DNA of 64,000 nt, taken from NCBI GenBank assembly GCA_963847985.1, contig CAWKBS010000001.1, positions 87,082 through 151,081 on the forward strand, in the 5' to 3' direction. Each line of letters starts with the position of its first letter. The stretch's first letter is position 1. Source of the DNA: JAIBJN01 sp963847985 (GTDB lineage Bacteria; Actinomycetota; Thermoleophilia; Gaiellales; Gaiellaceae). Under the pieces are notes generated by a model, which was not told the origin of the DNA, did not search any database, and saw nothing but the letters and a program-made list of their open reading frames with translations. This document shows, in pieces, positions 1 through 8,650 of the stretch. The position numbers and the translations under genes are program-made.

Positions 1-127
1 CGCCCGGCTCGACGACGTCCACGCCGGCCGCATCGGCGGCCTCCTCGACCCGGCCTCGCGCAGCGGCCACGATCTCGGGCCGACCGGTCGTCCCCAGGAC
101 GGCGATCCGGCGAACGGTCTCGGTCAC
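1..127 (-). CDS. nadK: NAD kinase, N-terminal fragment (runs off the window)
   Basis: About 42 codons are visible from a GTG start; the rest lies beyond the window edge. The start reads like the nucleotide-binding beginning of NAD kinases (IAVLGTTGRPEIV, then an alanine-rich helix). The enzyme phosphorylates NAD to NADP in the cytosol. The GTG overlaps the tlyA stop as GTGA, so the genes are translationally coupled. tlyA followed by nadK and recN is a common actinobacterial order, and this carries most of the identification. The fragment is too short to show the GGDG or NE/D active-site motifs. Confidence 0.6.
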   Translation of the reverse strand, partial: MTETVRRIAVLGTTGRPEIVAAARGRVEEAADAAGVDVVEPG

Positions 128-858
128 CGAGCTGCCGCCGCGTCCGCGAGCAGGACGAAGAACTCCCGGTTGCCCTTGGGGCCGAGGAGCGGCGACGGCT
201 CCGCGCCAATCGCCCGTGCCCCCCACTCCGGCGCGCGCGCCAGCACCTCGTCGACGACGCGCCGGTGCACCTCCGGGTCGCGCACGACCCCGCCCTTGCC
301 GACCTCGGCGGGACCCGCCTCGAACTGCGGCTTCACGAGGACGACCGCCCGCCACGCGGGCGCAGCGCAGACGAGCGCGGGCGGAAGCGCCTTGGCGAGG
401 CCGATGAAGGAGACGTCGCAGACGACGAGGCTCGGCCGGTAGGGCAAGTCCTCGCGGCGCAGGTTCCGCACGTTCGTCCGCTCGAGCACGGTCACGCGGG
501 GATCCTCGCGCAGCTTCGGGTGGAGCTGGCCGTAGCCGACGTCGAGCGCGATCACGCGTGCGGCGCCGGCCTGCAGGAGGCAGTCGGTGAAGCCGCCGGT
601 CGAGGCCCCGACGTCGAGACAGTCTTCGCCGGCGACGTCCAGGCCGAAAACCTCGAGCGCGGCAGCGAGCTTCTCGCCGCCGCGCGAGACGAACCGGGCA
701 CCGGCGGCGACGTCGAGCTCCGCGTCCTCCGCGACCTGCTCACCGGCCTTCGAGTGCCCCCTGACTCGCCCGGCGAGCACGAGTGCCTGCGCCTGCGAGC
801 GGCTCTCGGCGAGCCCGCGCTCGACCAGCAGCACATCCAGGCGCTTCTTCGTGCTCAT
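124..858 (-). CDS. tlyA: TlyA family rRNA 2'-O-methyltransferase / hemolysin-like protein
   Basis: The product has 244 residues. An S4 RNA-binding domain comes first (RLDVLLVERGLAESRSQAQ), followed by an FtsJ-like Rossmann methyltransferase with the SAM loop CLDVGASTGGFTDCLL near residues 80–95 and the strand LVVCDVSFI. TlyA proteins 2'-O-methylate rRNA (C1409 in 16S and C1920 in 23S in mycobacteria). I chose the ATG at 858 over an in-frame TTG at 879 because a TACGCT -10 hexamer sits six bases upstream, so the mRNA is probably leaderless, and because the S4 domain begins right after this Met. Length is normal for the family. It is followed by nadK with a 4 bp overlap. Confidence 0.93.
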   Translation of the reverse strand: MSTKKRLDVLLVERGLAESRSQAQALVLAGRVRGHSKAGEQVAEDAELDVAAGARFVSRGGEKLAAALEVFGLDVAGEDCLDVGASTGGFTDCLLQAGAARVIALDVGYGQLHPKLREDPRVTVLERTNVRNLRREDLPYRPSLVVCDVSFIGLAKALPPALVCAAPAWRAVVLVKPQFEAGPAEVGKGGVVRDPEVHRRVVDEVLARAPEWGARAIGAEPSPLLGPKGNREFFVLLADAAAAR

Positions 859-864
859 GGCGAG

Positions 865-870
865 AGCGTA
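865..870 (-). promoter_or_regulatory. -10 hexamer TACGCT for leaderless tlyA
   Basis: On the minus strand TACGCT is followed by six bases (CTCGCC) and then the tlyA ATG. Transcription would start at or next to the A of ATG, leaving no room for a Shine-Dalgarno site. The same geometry recurs at many genes here. Confidence 0.5.
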
Positions 871-931
871 CCCCGTCAATCAGTGGACGAACTGTCGTGA
901 ATCAGGGCGCGGAGAAGCGTCACGGGCAGGC

Positions 932-1675
932 TCATCCCGGCGTGAGCGTCGTCTCGATCGTCGTCCACCGCGCCTTCGCCAGGCCTCGCCGGAGCTCGCG
1001 CTCGTCCGGGTAGACCTCCGTGAGCAGCCGCCCCTCGCAGACGAGCGTCACCTCGTCCTCGCGGAAGGGCCAGGGCGCCACGGTCACGCGGGTGTGGTCG
1101 CCGTCGGGTGCCACGAGCGTGTGGCCGCCGGCGCTCTTCTCCACGCTGACGCCGTGGATGATCGCCAGGGAGAGCCCGTCCCACGCGAACACGAGCTCAC
1201 GGTTCTGCTCGACCGCGTCGGGCGCGACGTGAGGCCCGTACCGCGGGTCGCCGCGGAGCGAGTCGAGCACGCGGGCCTGGAAATCGCGCTCGCGCTCGAG
1301 GTAGTCGGCGAGGGCGCGCTGCACGTCATCACCGCCGCCGGGTGGGAAGCGCTCGACGAGCAAGGTCCCGTGCAGCGAGACGAGCAGCGCCGCGTAGCGG
1401 GACTGCGGGAGCAGGAGCGCGGCCGCACCGGACCACAGCTCGAGACGCCGCAGGCGCGGGAGCGCCGAGAAGGTGTACGGCAGCCCCGTCTCCGGGTCCC
1501 GCTCCGGGCTCCGCTCCCAGGGGATCCACGCAATGTCGTGCTGGTCGGCCGCGAGGCAGACCTCCTCGTACGGCGCGAACGGGTGGGCCCAGGCGCGCGC
1601 GATCTGACCCGAGACCCAGGCGTGGGCGGGCTGTCCGACGACGATCGTCCCCTGTTCGCTCGACCGGTGGAGCAT
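932..1675 (-). CDS. DUF3891 family protein
   Basis: A 247-residue soluble protein with the DUF3891 pattern: an early QPAHAWVSGQIARAW segment, then AADQHDIAWIPWE and DPETGLPYTFS near residues 42–70. The conserved His/Asp positions suggest a possible metal or ligand site, but the family has no established function that I know of. Its ATG follows the stop codon of the prenyl synthase gene directly (TAG then ATG), so the two are co-transcribed and probably coupled. The gene sits between ispA-like and tlyA, a place often occupied by dxs in related bacteria. No signal peptide or membrane segment is visible. Confidence 0.8.
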   Translation of the reverse strand: MLHRSSEQGTIVVGQPAHAWVSGQIARAWAHPFAPYEEVCLAADQHDIAWIPWERSPERDPETGLPYTFSALPRLRRLELWSGAAALLLPQSRYAALLVSLHGTLLVERFPPGGGDDVQRALADYLERERDFQARVLDSLRGDPRYGPHVAPDAVEQNRELVFAWDGLSLAIIHGVSVEKSAGGHTLVAPDGDHTRVTVAPWPFREDEVTLVCEGRLLTEVYPDERELRRGLAKARWTTIETTLTPG

Positions 1676-2515
1676 CTAGTTTCGACGGTCGCGGATCGTC
1701 TCGACCAGCTCGGCGAGCACGGTCGTGTCGGCGGGGAGGCTCTCGAGGCGCTCGTTGACGCGTACCCGGGCCACGTCAGCCAGCTCGCGGGCGCGCTCGA
1801 GGCCGTGGAGCGAGACGTACGTGACCTTGCCGGCGGCCTCGTCCTTGCCGGGAGTCTTCCCCAGTTCCTCGGCGGTCCCGGTCGCGTCGAGGATGTCGTC
1901 GACGATCTGGAAGAGCACGCCGAGCTCGTCGCCGAAGGCGCGCCACGGAGCCCGCTCCTCGTCCGAGAGGCCGACGACGGCGGTGGCGGTCGTGACGCCG
2001 GCGCGCAGCAGCCGACCGGTCTTGAGCGCGTGGAGCCGCCGCAGCCCGTCCCCGTCGAGCCCACCGTCGATGGTGACGTCGAGATACTGTCCGCCGATCA
2101 TGCCGAGCGTCGCCTCGGCGAGCTCGCGCGCGACGGCGGGCGACGGGTAGCGCAGCGCGAGCCGGAACGCCTCGGCCAGGAGCGCGTCCCCGGCGAGGAT
2201 GGCGACGTCCTCCCCGAAGCGGACGTGGGCGCTGGGCTGGCCCCGGCGGAGGTCGTCGTCGTCGAGCGCGGGCAGGTCGTCGTGCACGAGGCTGAAGGTG
2301 TGGACGAGCTCGAGCGAGCAGCCGGCCGGCAGGAGCTCGACCGGATCGCGGCCCAGCGCCTCGCCCGTCGCCAGGCACAGCACCGGGCGGATGCGCTTGC
2401 CCCCGCCGAGCAGCGAGTAGCGCAACGCCTCTTCCAGCCTTCCCAGCTCCTCGGCGAAAGGCAGCTCCGCGAGGAATGCCTCCGCCAGCTCGCGCAGGTC
2501 GTCAGGCCGACGCAT
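1676..2515 (-). CDS. ispA: (2E,6E)-farnesyl / geranylgeranyl diphosphate synthase
   Basis: A short-chain trans-prenyl synthase of about 279 residues. The first Asp-rich motif is DDLPALDDDDLRRG (near residue 79) and the second is DDILDATG near residue 210. The isopentenyl-diphosphate site GGGKRIRP lies near residue 37 and the KTG motif mid-protein. It condenses DMAPP/GPP with IPP to make C15 or C20 diphosphates for quinone and polyprenol synthesis. The four residues inside the first DDxxxxD make it a bacterial type II FPP synthase pattern. I start at the ATG at 2515, which limits overlap with the upstream gene; an ATG at 2533 is also possible. Exact chain length cannot be read from sequence. 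Confidence 0.88.
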   Translation of the reverse strand: MRRPDDLRELAEAFLAELPFAEELGRLEEALRYSLLGGGKRIRPVLCLATGEALGRDPVELLPAGCSLELVHTFSLVHDDLPALDDDDLRRGQPSAHVRFGEDVAILAGDALLAEAFRLALRYPSPAVARELAEATLGMIGGQYLDVTIDGGLDGDGLRRLHALKTGRLLRAGVTTATAVVGLSDEERAPWRAFGDELGVLFQIVDDILDATGTAEELGKTPGKDEAAGKVTYVSLHGLERARELADVARVRVNERLESLPADTTVLAELVETIRDRRN

Positions 2516-2696
2516 CCGCCTCCCTGCGCGCATGGTCCACCTCGGTCTGCACCTCCTTCGCCAGGTCGGCGAGCTCCTGGAGGATCTTGACCGCGCGCTC
2601 GGGGTCGTCCGCCGTCTCCAGCTCCGCTCGCGCCGCCTCGACCTTCTCGAGGAGCTCCTGGAGCCGCGCGACGGAGTCGGGCTGCTCGGTGCTCAC
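2502..2696 (-). CDS. Small helical protein, possibly a diverged exonuclease VII small subunit
   Basis: 64 residues from a GTG that overlaps the nusB stop by four bases. The sequence is almost all charged helix (RLQELLEKVEAARAEL, then ERAVKILQELADLAKEVQTEV), predicted coiled coil with no hydrophobic segment. Its place between nusB and a prenyl synthase is where xseA-xseB normally sit in actinobacteria, and the length roughly fits XseB. The usual XseB signature (LExGxLxLEExxxxYExGxxL) is not convincing, however, and no xseA is next to it. The XseB call is positional only. Confidence 0.5.
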   Translation of the reverse strand: MSTEQPDSVARLQELLEKVEAARAELETADDPERAVKILQELADLAKEVQTEVDHARREADASA

Positions 2697-3069
2697 GTCT
2701 GCTGCGCCTCCCTAGCCACCCTGCCGAGGATCCCGTTCACGAGGCGGCCGGCGTCCTCGCTCGCGTACCGCTTGGCGAGCGAGACGGCCTCGTCGATCGC
2801 CACCTCGACCGGAACGTCGCCGCGTTCGAGCTCGTAGAGGCCGAGGCGGACGACGTTCCGCTCGACCACGCCCAGCCGGTCGGCCGGCCACTCGTCGGAA
2901 GCGGCCGTGATGCGGGCGTCGAGCTCCTCGGCCTGCGCCGCGACGCCCTCGGCGAGCTCGAGCGCGAAGGGGTCGACCTCGCCGTCGTGCAGGCTCACGA
3001 GCGGCTGCGCGGTGAGATCCCACTGGTACAGGAGCTCGAGCGCCGTGCGACGCGCGGCGCGGCGGCTGC

Positions 3070-3073
<4 letters not shown>
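2693..3073 (-). CDS. nusB: Transcription antitermination factor NusB
   Basis: 126 residues, all-helical NusB fold. An Arg-rich amino end (RRAARRTALELLYQWDL) matches the boxA RNA-binding face, and the C-terminal half has the family pattern VPVEVAIDEAVSLAKRYAS then FVNGIL-like RLVNGILGRVA. NusB with NusE (S10) binds boxA in rRNA leaders for antitermination and ribosome assembly. The ATG at 3073 overlaps the accC stop as ATGA. Length is slightly short but complete. Confidence 0.95.
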
Positions 3074-4476
<1,403 letters not shown>

Positions 4477-4481
4477 AGCCC

Positions 4482-4544
4482 GCGCGCCACGTGCGCGGTT
4501 TTCACCGTTACGCTAGGAAGCGGGTGGTGGGAGAGGGGTGCCCC
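4482..4544. repeat. Interspersed stem-loop repeat, copy 1
   Basis: About 63 bp upstream of accC. It shares with copy 2 (22927–22988) the order GCGCGCCACG, a short hairpin around TTTTC (CGGT/ACCG here), GTTA(C/G)GCT, then AAGCGGGTGGTGGG and the self-complementary GGGGTGCCCC. Identity is roughly 80% by eye. In this copy the repeat is intergenic and sits directly before the accC start. Confidence 0.65.
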
Positions 4545-4570
4545 TAGTAGATAGGGGACGCGGGACGCCA

Positions 4571-6388
4571 CTAGAGCGCGTCGAGCGGCCGGCCGTTCAG
4601 CGGCTCGAGCTCGAAGAGAAGGTCGCCGTACTGCACCGGGGCGGCGTTCTCGACGCACACGCGGCGGACGATGCCCTCGGAGTCGGCCTTCACCTCGTTC
4701 ATCAGCTTCATCGCCTCGAGGATGCAGAGCGTCTGCCCGGACTCGACCGTGTCCCCCTCCTCGACGAACGGCGCCGCCCCCGGCTGCGGGGCGCGGTAGA
4801 ACGTGCCGACCATGGGCGACTCGACGCGGATGACGTCGTTCTGCGGCGGCTCGGTCGCGCCGCCCGGCTCCTCGTGCACGGGCGCGGTCGGAACGGGCCC
4901 CGACCCGCCGGAGACGTCGGCCCGCTCGTCCGTGCGGCGGACCGTGACGCGCATCTCCCCCTCCTCGATCGTCACCTCGCCGATGCCCGACTCCTGGACG
5001 ACCCGGATGATCTCTCGTAGCCGCTCGGCCTCCCCGGGGGCGAGCCCCGCCGTCTCGGCCTCGTCGCGACGGCCGCGGGAGCGAACCGACCGGAGCAGCG
5101 GCTCCGCATCGTCGCCGTAGAGGGCGAGCAGGAGCAGCTCCTCCTCGCTCGCGGCCAGCCCCTCGGCATCCTCGCGGAGCTCTTCCAGCGCCTCCGGCGG
5201 CTCGTCCGCCCGCTCGATGCCGTCCCCGAGCAGCTCGATGGCCCGCCGCACCGTGGCGTCGACCTCAGCCGGAGGGGTGCCGTACCGCCCCTCCGCCAGG
5301 TCGCGCAGCTCGTCGACGACGAATCGCCAGCGCTGGGCGGAGAGGACGTGGAGAAGCGCCTGCGATCCGATCACCTGACCGATCGGCGAGGCGAGTGGCG
5401 GCCAGCCGCACTCGCCGCGGATTCGCGTCAGCTCCTCGAGCACCTCGTCCAGCCGATCCTCCGAGCCGTGCTCGCGAAGCCGCACGTCGAGCTCCGCCAC
5501 GAGCCCGGCGGGAAGGGTGTACTCGGCGGCGCGCACGGCGACGCGCGGGGAGAGCGGCGGCACCGGCTCGTCGCCGAGCGCCTCGTCGACCAGCTCGGAC
5601 CCGCGCCACAGGACCTGGAGGTCGACGCCGGTGTCGAGACCGACGCCCGCGAGCGACTTCGTCAGCGCCTCGGCCGAGACCCGGTGGAGCGCGAGCGCGA
5701 TCGGATAGAGCGCCACGGCGATCCGCTCGGCACCCGCGCGGACGGCCTCGATGGCCGCGGCCAGTCCGACGCCCCCGGCGCCCTGGCAGTGGAGCCCGAC
5801 CGGGAGCCCGCTTGCCTCGCCCACGCGCTCGACCAGCTCCCGCGCCTGCGCGGGGTCGAGCGAGCTGGCCGGGTCGTGGATCAGGACGCGCGCTGCGCCC
5901 AGCTCGACCAGGCGGTGGGCGCGCTCGAGCAGCACCTCGGTCTCGCCGGTCGGGCCGGGGCTGTGGACGAGCCCGACCGAGAGCTCCTTGCCGGCATCGC
6001 GGATCGCGTCCGCGGCCTCCCGCAGGTTCGCCAGGTCGTTCAGGGGGTCGTGCAGGCGGAAGACGTCGATGCCGCTTCCCGCCGCGCTGGCGACGAACCG
6101 GCGCACGAGATCGCCCGAGACCGGCCGCGAGCCGACGAGGAACCGCCCGCGCAGCGCCATCCCGAGCGGCGTCGAGCAACGCGCGCGGATCGACCGGATC
6201 CGCTCCCACGGGCTCTCGACGCCGCGCCGCACTGCCGCGTCGAAGCAGCCGCCCCCGGAGACCTCGAGGCAGGCGAACCCGGCCTTGTCCAGCTCGGCCG
6301 CGAGCTCGTAGAGCCCCGCCGCCGAGACGCGGCCCGCGAGCGGCTCCTGCGAGAGGAGGCGGATCGTCGTGTCGACGAGCTGGGGCAT
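4571..6388 (-). CDS. Degenerate carboxyltransferase domain fused to a biotin carboxyl carrier domain
   Basis: 605 residues with two parts. Residues 1–~440 resemble the pyruvate carboxylase / oxaloacetate decarboxylase alpha carboxyltransferase (DTTIR, FRLHDPLNDLANL, LPVGLHCQGAGG). Residues ~455–600 are a complete BCCP: an AccB-like start (LREIIRVVQESGIGEVTI), a Pro/Gly linker, and the biotin site EAMKLMNE. In the catalytic part, the usual DTTLRDxHQS has become DTTIRLLSQEP, the HxH metal pair reads HCQ, and the carbamylated Lys of the IKDMAG motif reads IHDPAS. The domain is therefore probably not a normal metal-dependent carboxyltransferase. The BCCP half should still serve accC next door. 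The BCCP-only function is the safe call. Confidence 0.8.
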   Translation of the reverse strand: MPQLVDTTIRLLSQEPLAGRVSAAGLYELAAELDKAGFACLEVSGGGCFDAAVRRGVESPWERIRSIRARCSTPLGMALRGRFLVGSRPVSGDLVRRFVASAAGSGIDVFRLHDPLNDLANLREAADAIRDAGKELSVGLVHSPGPTGETEVLLERAHRLVELGAARVLIHDPASSLDPAQARELVERVGEASGLPVGLHCQGAGGVGLAAAIEAVRAGAERIAVALYPIALALHRVSAEALTKSLAGVGLDTGVDLQVLWRGSELVDEALGDEPVPPLSPRVAVRAAEYTLPAGLVAELDVRLREHGSEDRLDEVLEELTRIRGECGWPPLASPIGQVIGSQALLHVLSAQRWRFVVDELRDLAEGRYGTPPAEVDATVRRAIELLGDGIERADEPPEALEELREDAEGLAASEEELLLLALYGDDAEPLLRSVRSRGRRDEAETAGLAPGEAERLREIIRVVQESGIGEVTIEEGEMRVTVRRTDERADVSGGSGPVPTAPVHEEPGGATEPPQNDVIRVESPMVGTFYRAPQPGAAPFVEEGDTVESGQTLCILEAMKLMNEVKADSEGIVRRVCVENAAPVQYGDLLFELEPLNGRPLDAL

Positions 6389-6451
6389 CGCCTAGCGCTC
6401 CCCCAGCGTGATGTTGCTGTGCCTGTGCGTGTGTCGCCTGGGAGGGCACTG

Positions 6452-7018
6452 CTATGCCCGCGAGATGTAGCGGCGCTCGCGGGTGTCGACCTTGATGCGG
6501 TCGCCGATGTTGACGAAGAGCGGAACCTGCACGACGGCCCCCGTCTCCAGGGTCGCCGGCTTGGTCACGTTCGAGACCGTGTCGCCCCGGACGCCCGGCT
6601 CGGTCTCGCTGACCGCGAGCTCCACCGACGCGGGTAGCTGCACGCCAGCCGGGCTCCCGTCGACGACGAGAAGCTGCACAGAGGAGGACGGCTGCAGGAA
6701 GTCGAGCTCCTCCGCGACGTCGCCGCGCGGGAGCGTGAGCTGCTCGTACGTCTCCTCGTCCATGAAGATGACGTCGTCGCCGGCGTCGTAGAGGTACTGC
6801 ACGTTCTTCGTCTCCGTGCGGATCCGCGGCATCTTCTCGCCCGCGCGGAACGTCTTGTCGACGACGGCGCCGGTGCCGACGCTCTTCAGCTTCGTCCGGA
6901 CGAAGGCGCCGCCCTTGCCGGGCTTCACGTGCTGGAACTCGACGATACGCCAGATCTGGCCGTCGACCTCGACGTGCATTCCGTTCTTGAACTGGTTGGT
7001 GGAAACCGTCTCGGCCAC
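6452..7018 (-). CDS. efp: Translation elongation factor P
   Basis: 188 residues, full length, with the KOW-like domain I and two OB domains. EF-P relieves ribosome stalling at polyproline. The tip loop reads HVKPGKGGAFVRTK, with Lys at the position modified in other bacteria. No epmA/B or ymfI-type modifier is seen here. The GTG start at 7018 lies eight bases after a TAGAAT hexamer that overlaps the pepQ stop, so efp can be transcribed alone as a leaderless message inside the cluster. The end (RIKVDTRERRYISRA) is canonical. Confidence 0.95.
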   Translation of the reverse strand: MAETVSTNQFKNGMHVEVDGQIWRIVEFQHVKPGKGGAFVRTKLKSVGTGAVVDKTFRAGEKMPRIRTETKNVQYLYDAGDDVIFMDEETYEQLTLPRGDVAEELDFLQPSSSVQLLVVDGSPAGVQLPASVELAVSETEPGVRGDTVSNVTKPATLETGAVVQVPLFVNIGDRIKVDTRERRYISRA

Positions 7019-7026
7019 GGCGGGGG

Positions 7027-7032
7027 ATTCTA
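7027..7032 (-). promoter_or_regulatory. -10 hexamer TAGAAT for leaderless efp
   Basis: TAGAAT eight bases before the efp GTG. Its TAG is also the pepQ stop codon, so the promoter is embedded in the gene junction. Confidence 0.5.
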
Positions 7033-8088
7033 GTCGAGGGTCAGTAGGTCTTTGGTGAAGCCGGTCAGGACCTCGGGGCCGCTCTGGCCCACGACGACGA
7101 GGTCCTCGATCCGCACGCCGCCCTTGCCCGCCAGGTACACACCCGGTTCCACGGTGACGACGTTGCGCTCGGCGAGCGTGTCCGGCGAGGTCGGGCGCAG
7201 CACCGGCTGCTCGTGCACCTCGAGGCCGACCCCGTGGCCGAGGCCGTGCAGGACCGGGGCGAGCCCGGACTCCTCGATCCGGGTGCGCGCGATCCCGTCG
7301 AGGTCGGAGGCGGAGGCGCCGGAGCGCACGGCCGCGAGCGAGGTCTCCTGGGCGGCCCGGCACAGCGCGTAGGCGCGCTGGAGCTCCTCGGGCAGGGGGC
7401 CCGTCGCGAAGGTTCGCGTGCAGTCGGAGCAGTACCCGCCGACCTCGGCGCCGGCGTCGACGATCACGGTCTCGCCCACGCCGATCCGCCGGCTGCCGGG
7501 ACTGTGGTGCGGGAGGGCCGAGTTCGGGCCGGAGGCGACGATCACCGGGAACGCCGTGCCCTCTGCGCCCTCCTCGCGCAGCGTCTGCTCGAACCACCAC
7601 GCGACCTCCGCCTCGGAGCGGCCGACGAGCGACTCCCTCACAAGCCGCTCGTACACGGCATCGGTGACGCGCGCCGCCCGGCGGATCGCCTCGAGCTCGC
7701 CCTCCTCCTTGACCGCGCGGAGCCGCGCGACGACCTCGGTCGTGGGCAGGAGCGCGGCCCCTCCGCTCTGCAGAGCCTGGTGCCCGGCGACGGTCACGTG
7801 GTCGGCTTCGAAGGCGACCGGTGCCTCGGCGAACTCGTCGAGGCGGTCGCCGAGCCAGCTGAGCAGGTCGCGGTCGGCCTGGACGACCTCGACGCCCTCG
7901 AGCGCCGCGGCGGACTCCACGTACCGGCCGTCGGTGGCGACGACCAGGCGGTCGGGGCCGACGGCCAGCGCGGCGTTCGAGCTCTCGAAGCCCGTGAGGT
8001 AGCGGACGTTGACCGGCCGCGTGACGAGGAAGCTGCCGGCCCCGAGCTCCGGCAGGGTGGCGCGGAGGCGCGCGATCCGATCGCTCAT
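7030..8088 (-). CDS. pepQ: M24B metallopeptidase, Xaa-Pro dipeptidase/aminopeptidase
   Basis: 352 residues with a creatinase-like N-terminal domain and a pita-bread catalytic domain. The five metal ligands are visible: Asp in IVDAGAEVGG, Asp in YCSDCTRTF, His in HGLGHGVGLEVHEQP, Glu in TVEPGVYL and Glu in GGVRIEDLVVV. It cleaves the bond before or after proline in short peptides in the cytosol. Its start overlaps the aroQ stop by four bases and efp follows at once; pepQ-efp linkage is widespread. Dipeptidase versus aminopeptidase P cannot be separated on sequence alone. Confidence 0.92.
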   Translation of the reverse strand: MSDRIARLRATLPELGAGSFLVTRPVNVRYLTGFESSNAALAVGPDRLVVATDGRYVESAAALEGVEVVQADRDLLSWLGDRLDEFAEAPVAFEADHVTVAGHQALQSGGAALLPTTEVVARLRAVKEEGELEAIRRAARVTDAVYERLVRESLVGRSEAEVAWWFEQTLREEGAEGTAFPVIVASGPNSALPHHSPGSRRIGVGETVIVDAGAEVGGYCSDCTRTFATGPLPEELQRAYALCRAAQETSLAAVRSGASASDLDGIARTRIEESGLAPVLHGLGHGVGLEVHEQPVLRPTSPDTLAERNVVTVEPGVYLAGKGGVRIEDLVVVGQSGPEVLTGFTKDLLTLD

Positions 8089-8513
8089 ACCTGCTCCTTG
8101 AGGTAGGCGAGCGCTTCGCGGTAGCCGTCAGGGCCCTTCCCGATGATCCGGTGGGAAACAACGTCCGCGACGACCGAGTTCCGGCGCCACTCCTCACGCT
8201 CTTCGATGTTCGAGAGATGCACCTCCACCACCGGCACGGAGCAGAGCTCGAGCGCGTCGCGAATGGCGTAGCTGTAGTGCGACCAGGCCCCCGGGTTGAC
8301 GATCAGCCCCTCGGCCCAGCCGCGCGCGTCGTGACACCACTCGACGTACTGGCCCTCGTGGTTGGTCTGGAAGCAGCGGGCCGTGAACCCGAGCTCGCGT
8401 GCCCAGCCGTAGATGCGGGTCTCGAGCTCGCCGAGGCCGAGGCCGCCGTAGAGCTCCGGGTCGCGGTCGCCGAGGAAGTCGAGATTGACCCCGTTCAGGA
8501 CGGCGACCTGCAC
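8085..8513 (-). CDS. aroQ: Type II 3-dehydroquinate dehydratase
   Basis: 142 residues, the flavodoxin-like dodecameric enzyme of the shikimate pathway. It opens with VLNGVNLDFLGDRDPELYGG (Asn and the catalytic Tyr), continues with FQTNHEGQYVEW and the His of NPGAWSHYSYAIRDAL, and ends with the VEVHLSNIEEREEWRRNS lid. It dehydrates 3-dehydroquinate to 3-dehydroshikimate. The GTG start lies six bases after TAGACT, another leaderless arrangement. It follows aroKB after a 137 bp gap that contains no further gene. Confidence 0.95.
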   Translation of the reverse strand: MQVAVLNGVNLDFLGDRDPELYGGLGLGELETRIYGWARELGFTARCFQTNHEGQYVEWCHDARGWAEGLIVNPGAWSHYSYAIRDALELCSVPVVEVHLSNIEEREEWRRNSVVADVVSHRIIGKGPDGYREALAYLKEQV

Positions 8514-8519
8514 GCGGCG

Positions 8520-8525
8520 AGTCTA
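8520..8525 (-). promoter_or_regulatory. -10 hexamer TAGACT for leaderless aroQ
   Basis: TAGACT then six bases (CGCCGC) then the GTG start of aroQ. No Shine-Dalgarno can fit between. Confidence 0.5.
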
Positions 8526-8650
8526 CTGCCGGCCGTCGCCCGGGAGGTTCGGCAGGCTGAGAGCGCGGTGCCGAGGGCCGCCACGGCTCCCGGCCACCAC
8601 GCTCTCGTCGAGACCACCCTGTCGAATGTGACGGCTGAGGTGCCCGCCGG

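Noticed and set aside
587..2590. Long open frame on the plus strand opposite tlyA, DUF3891 and ispA
   Set aside because: It is the antisense shadow of three well-supported minus-strand genes in GC-rich DNA. Its protein is Arg/Gly/Pro-rich without homology.
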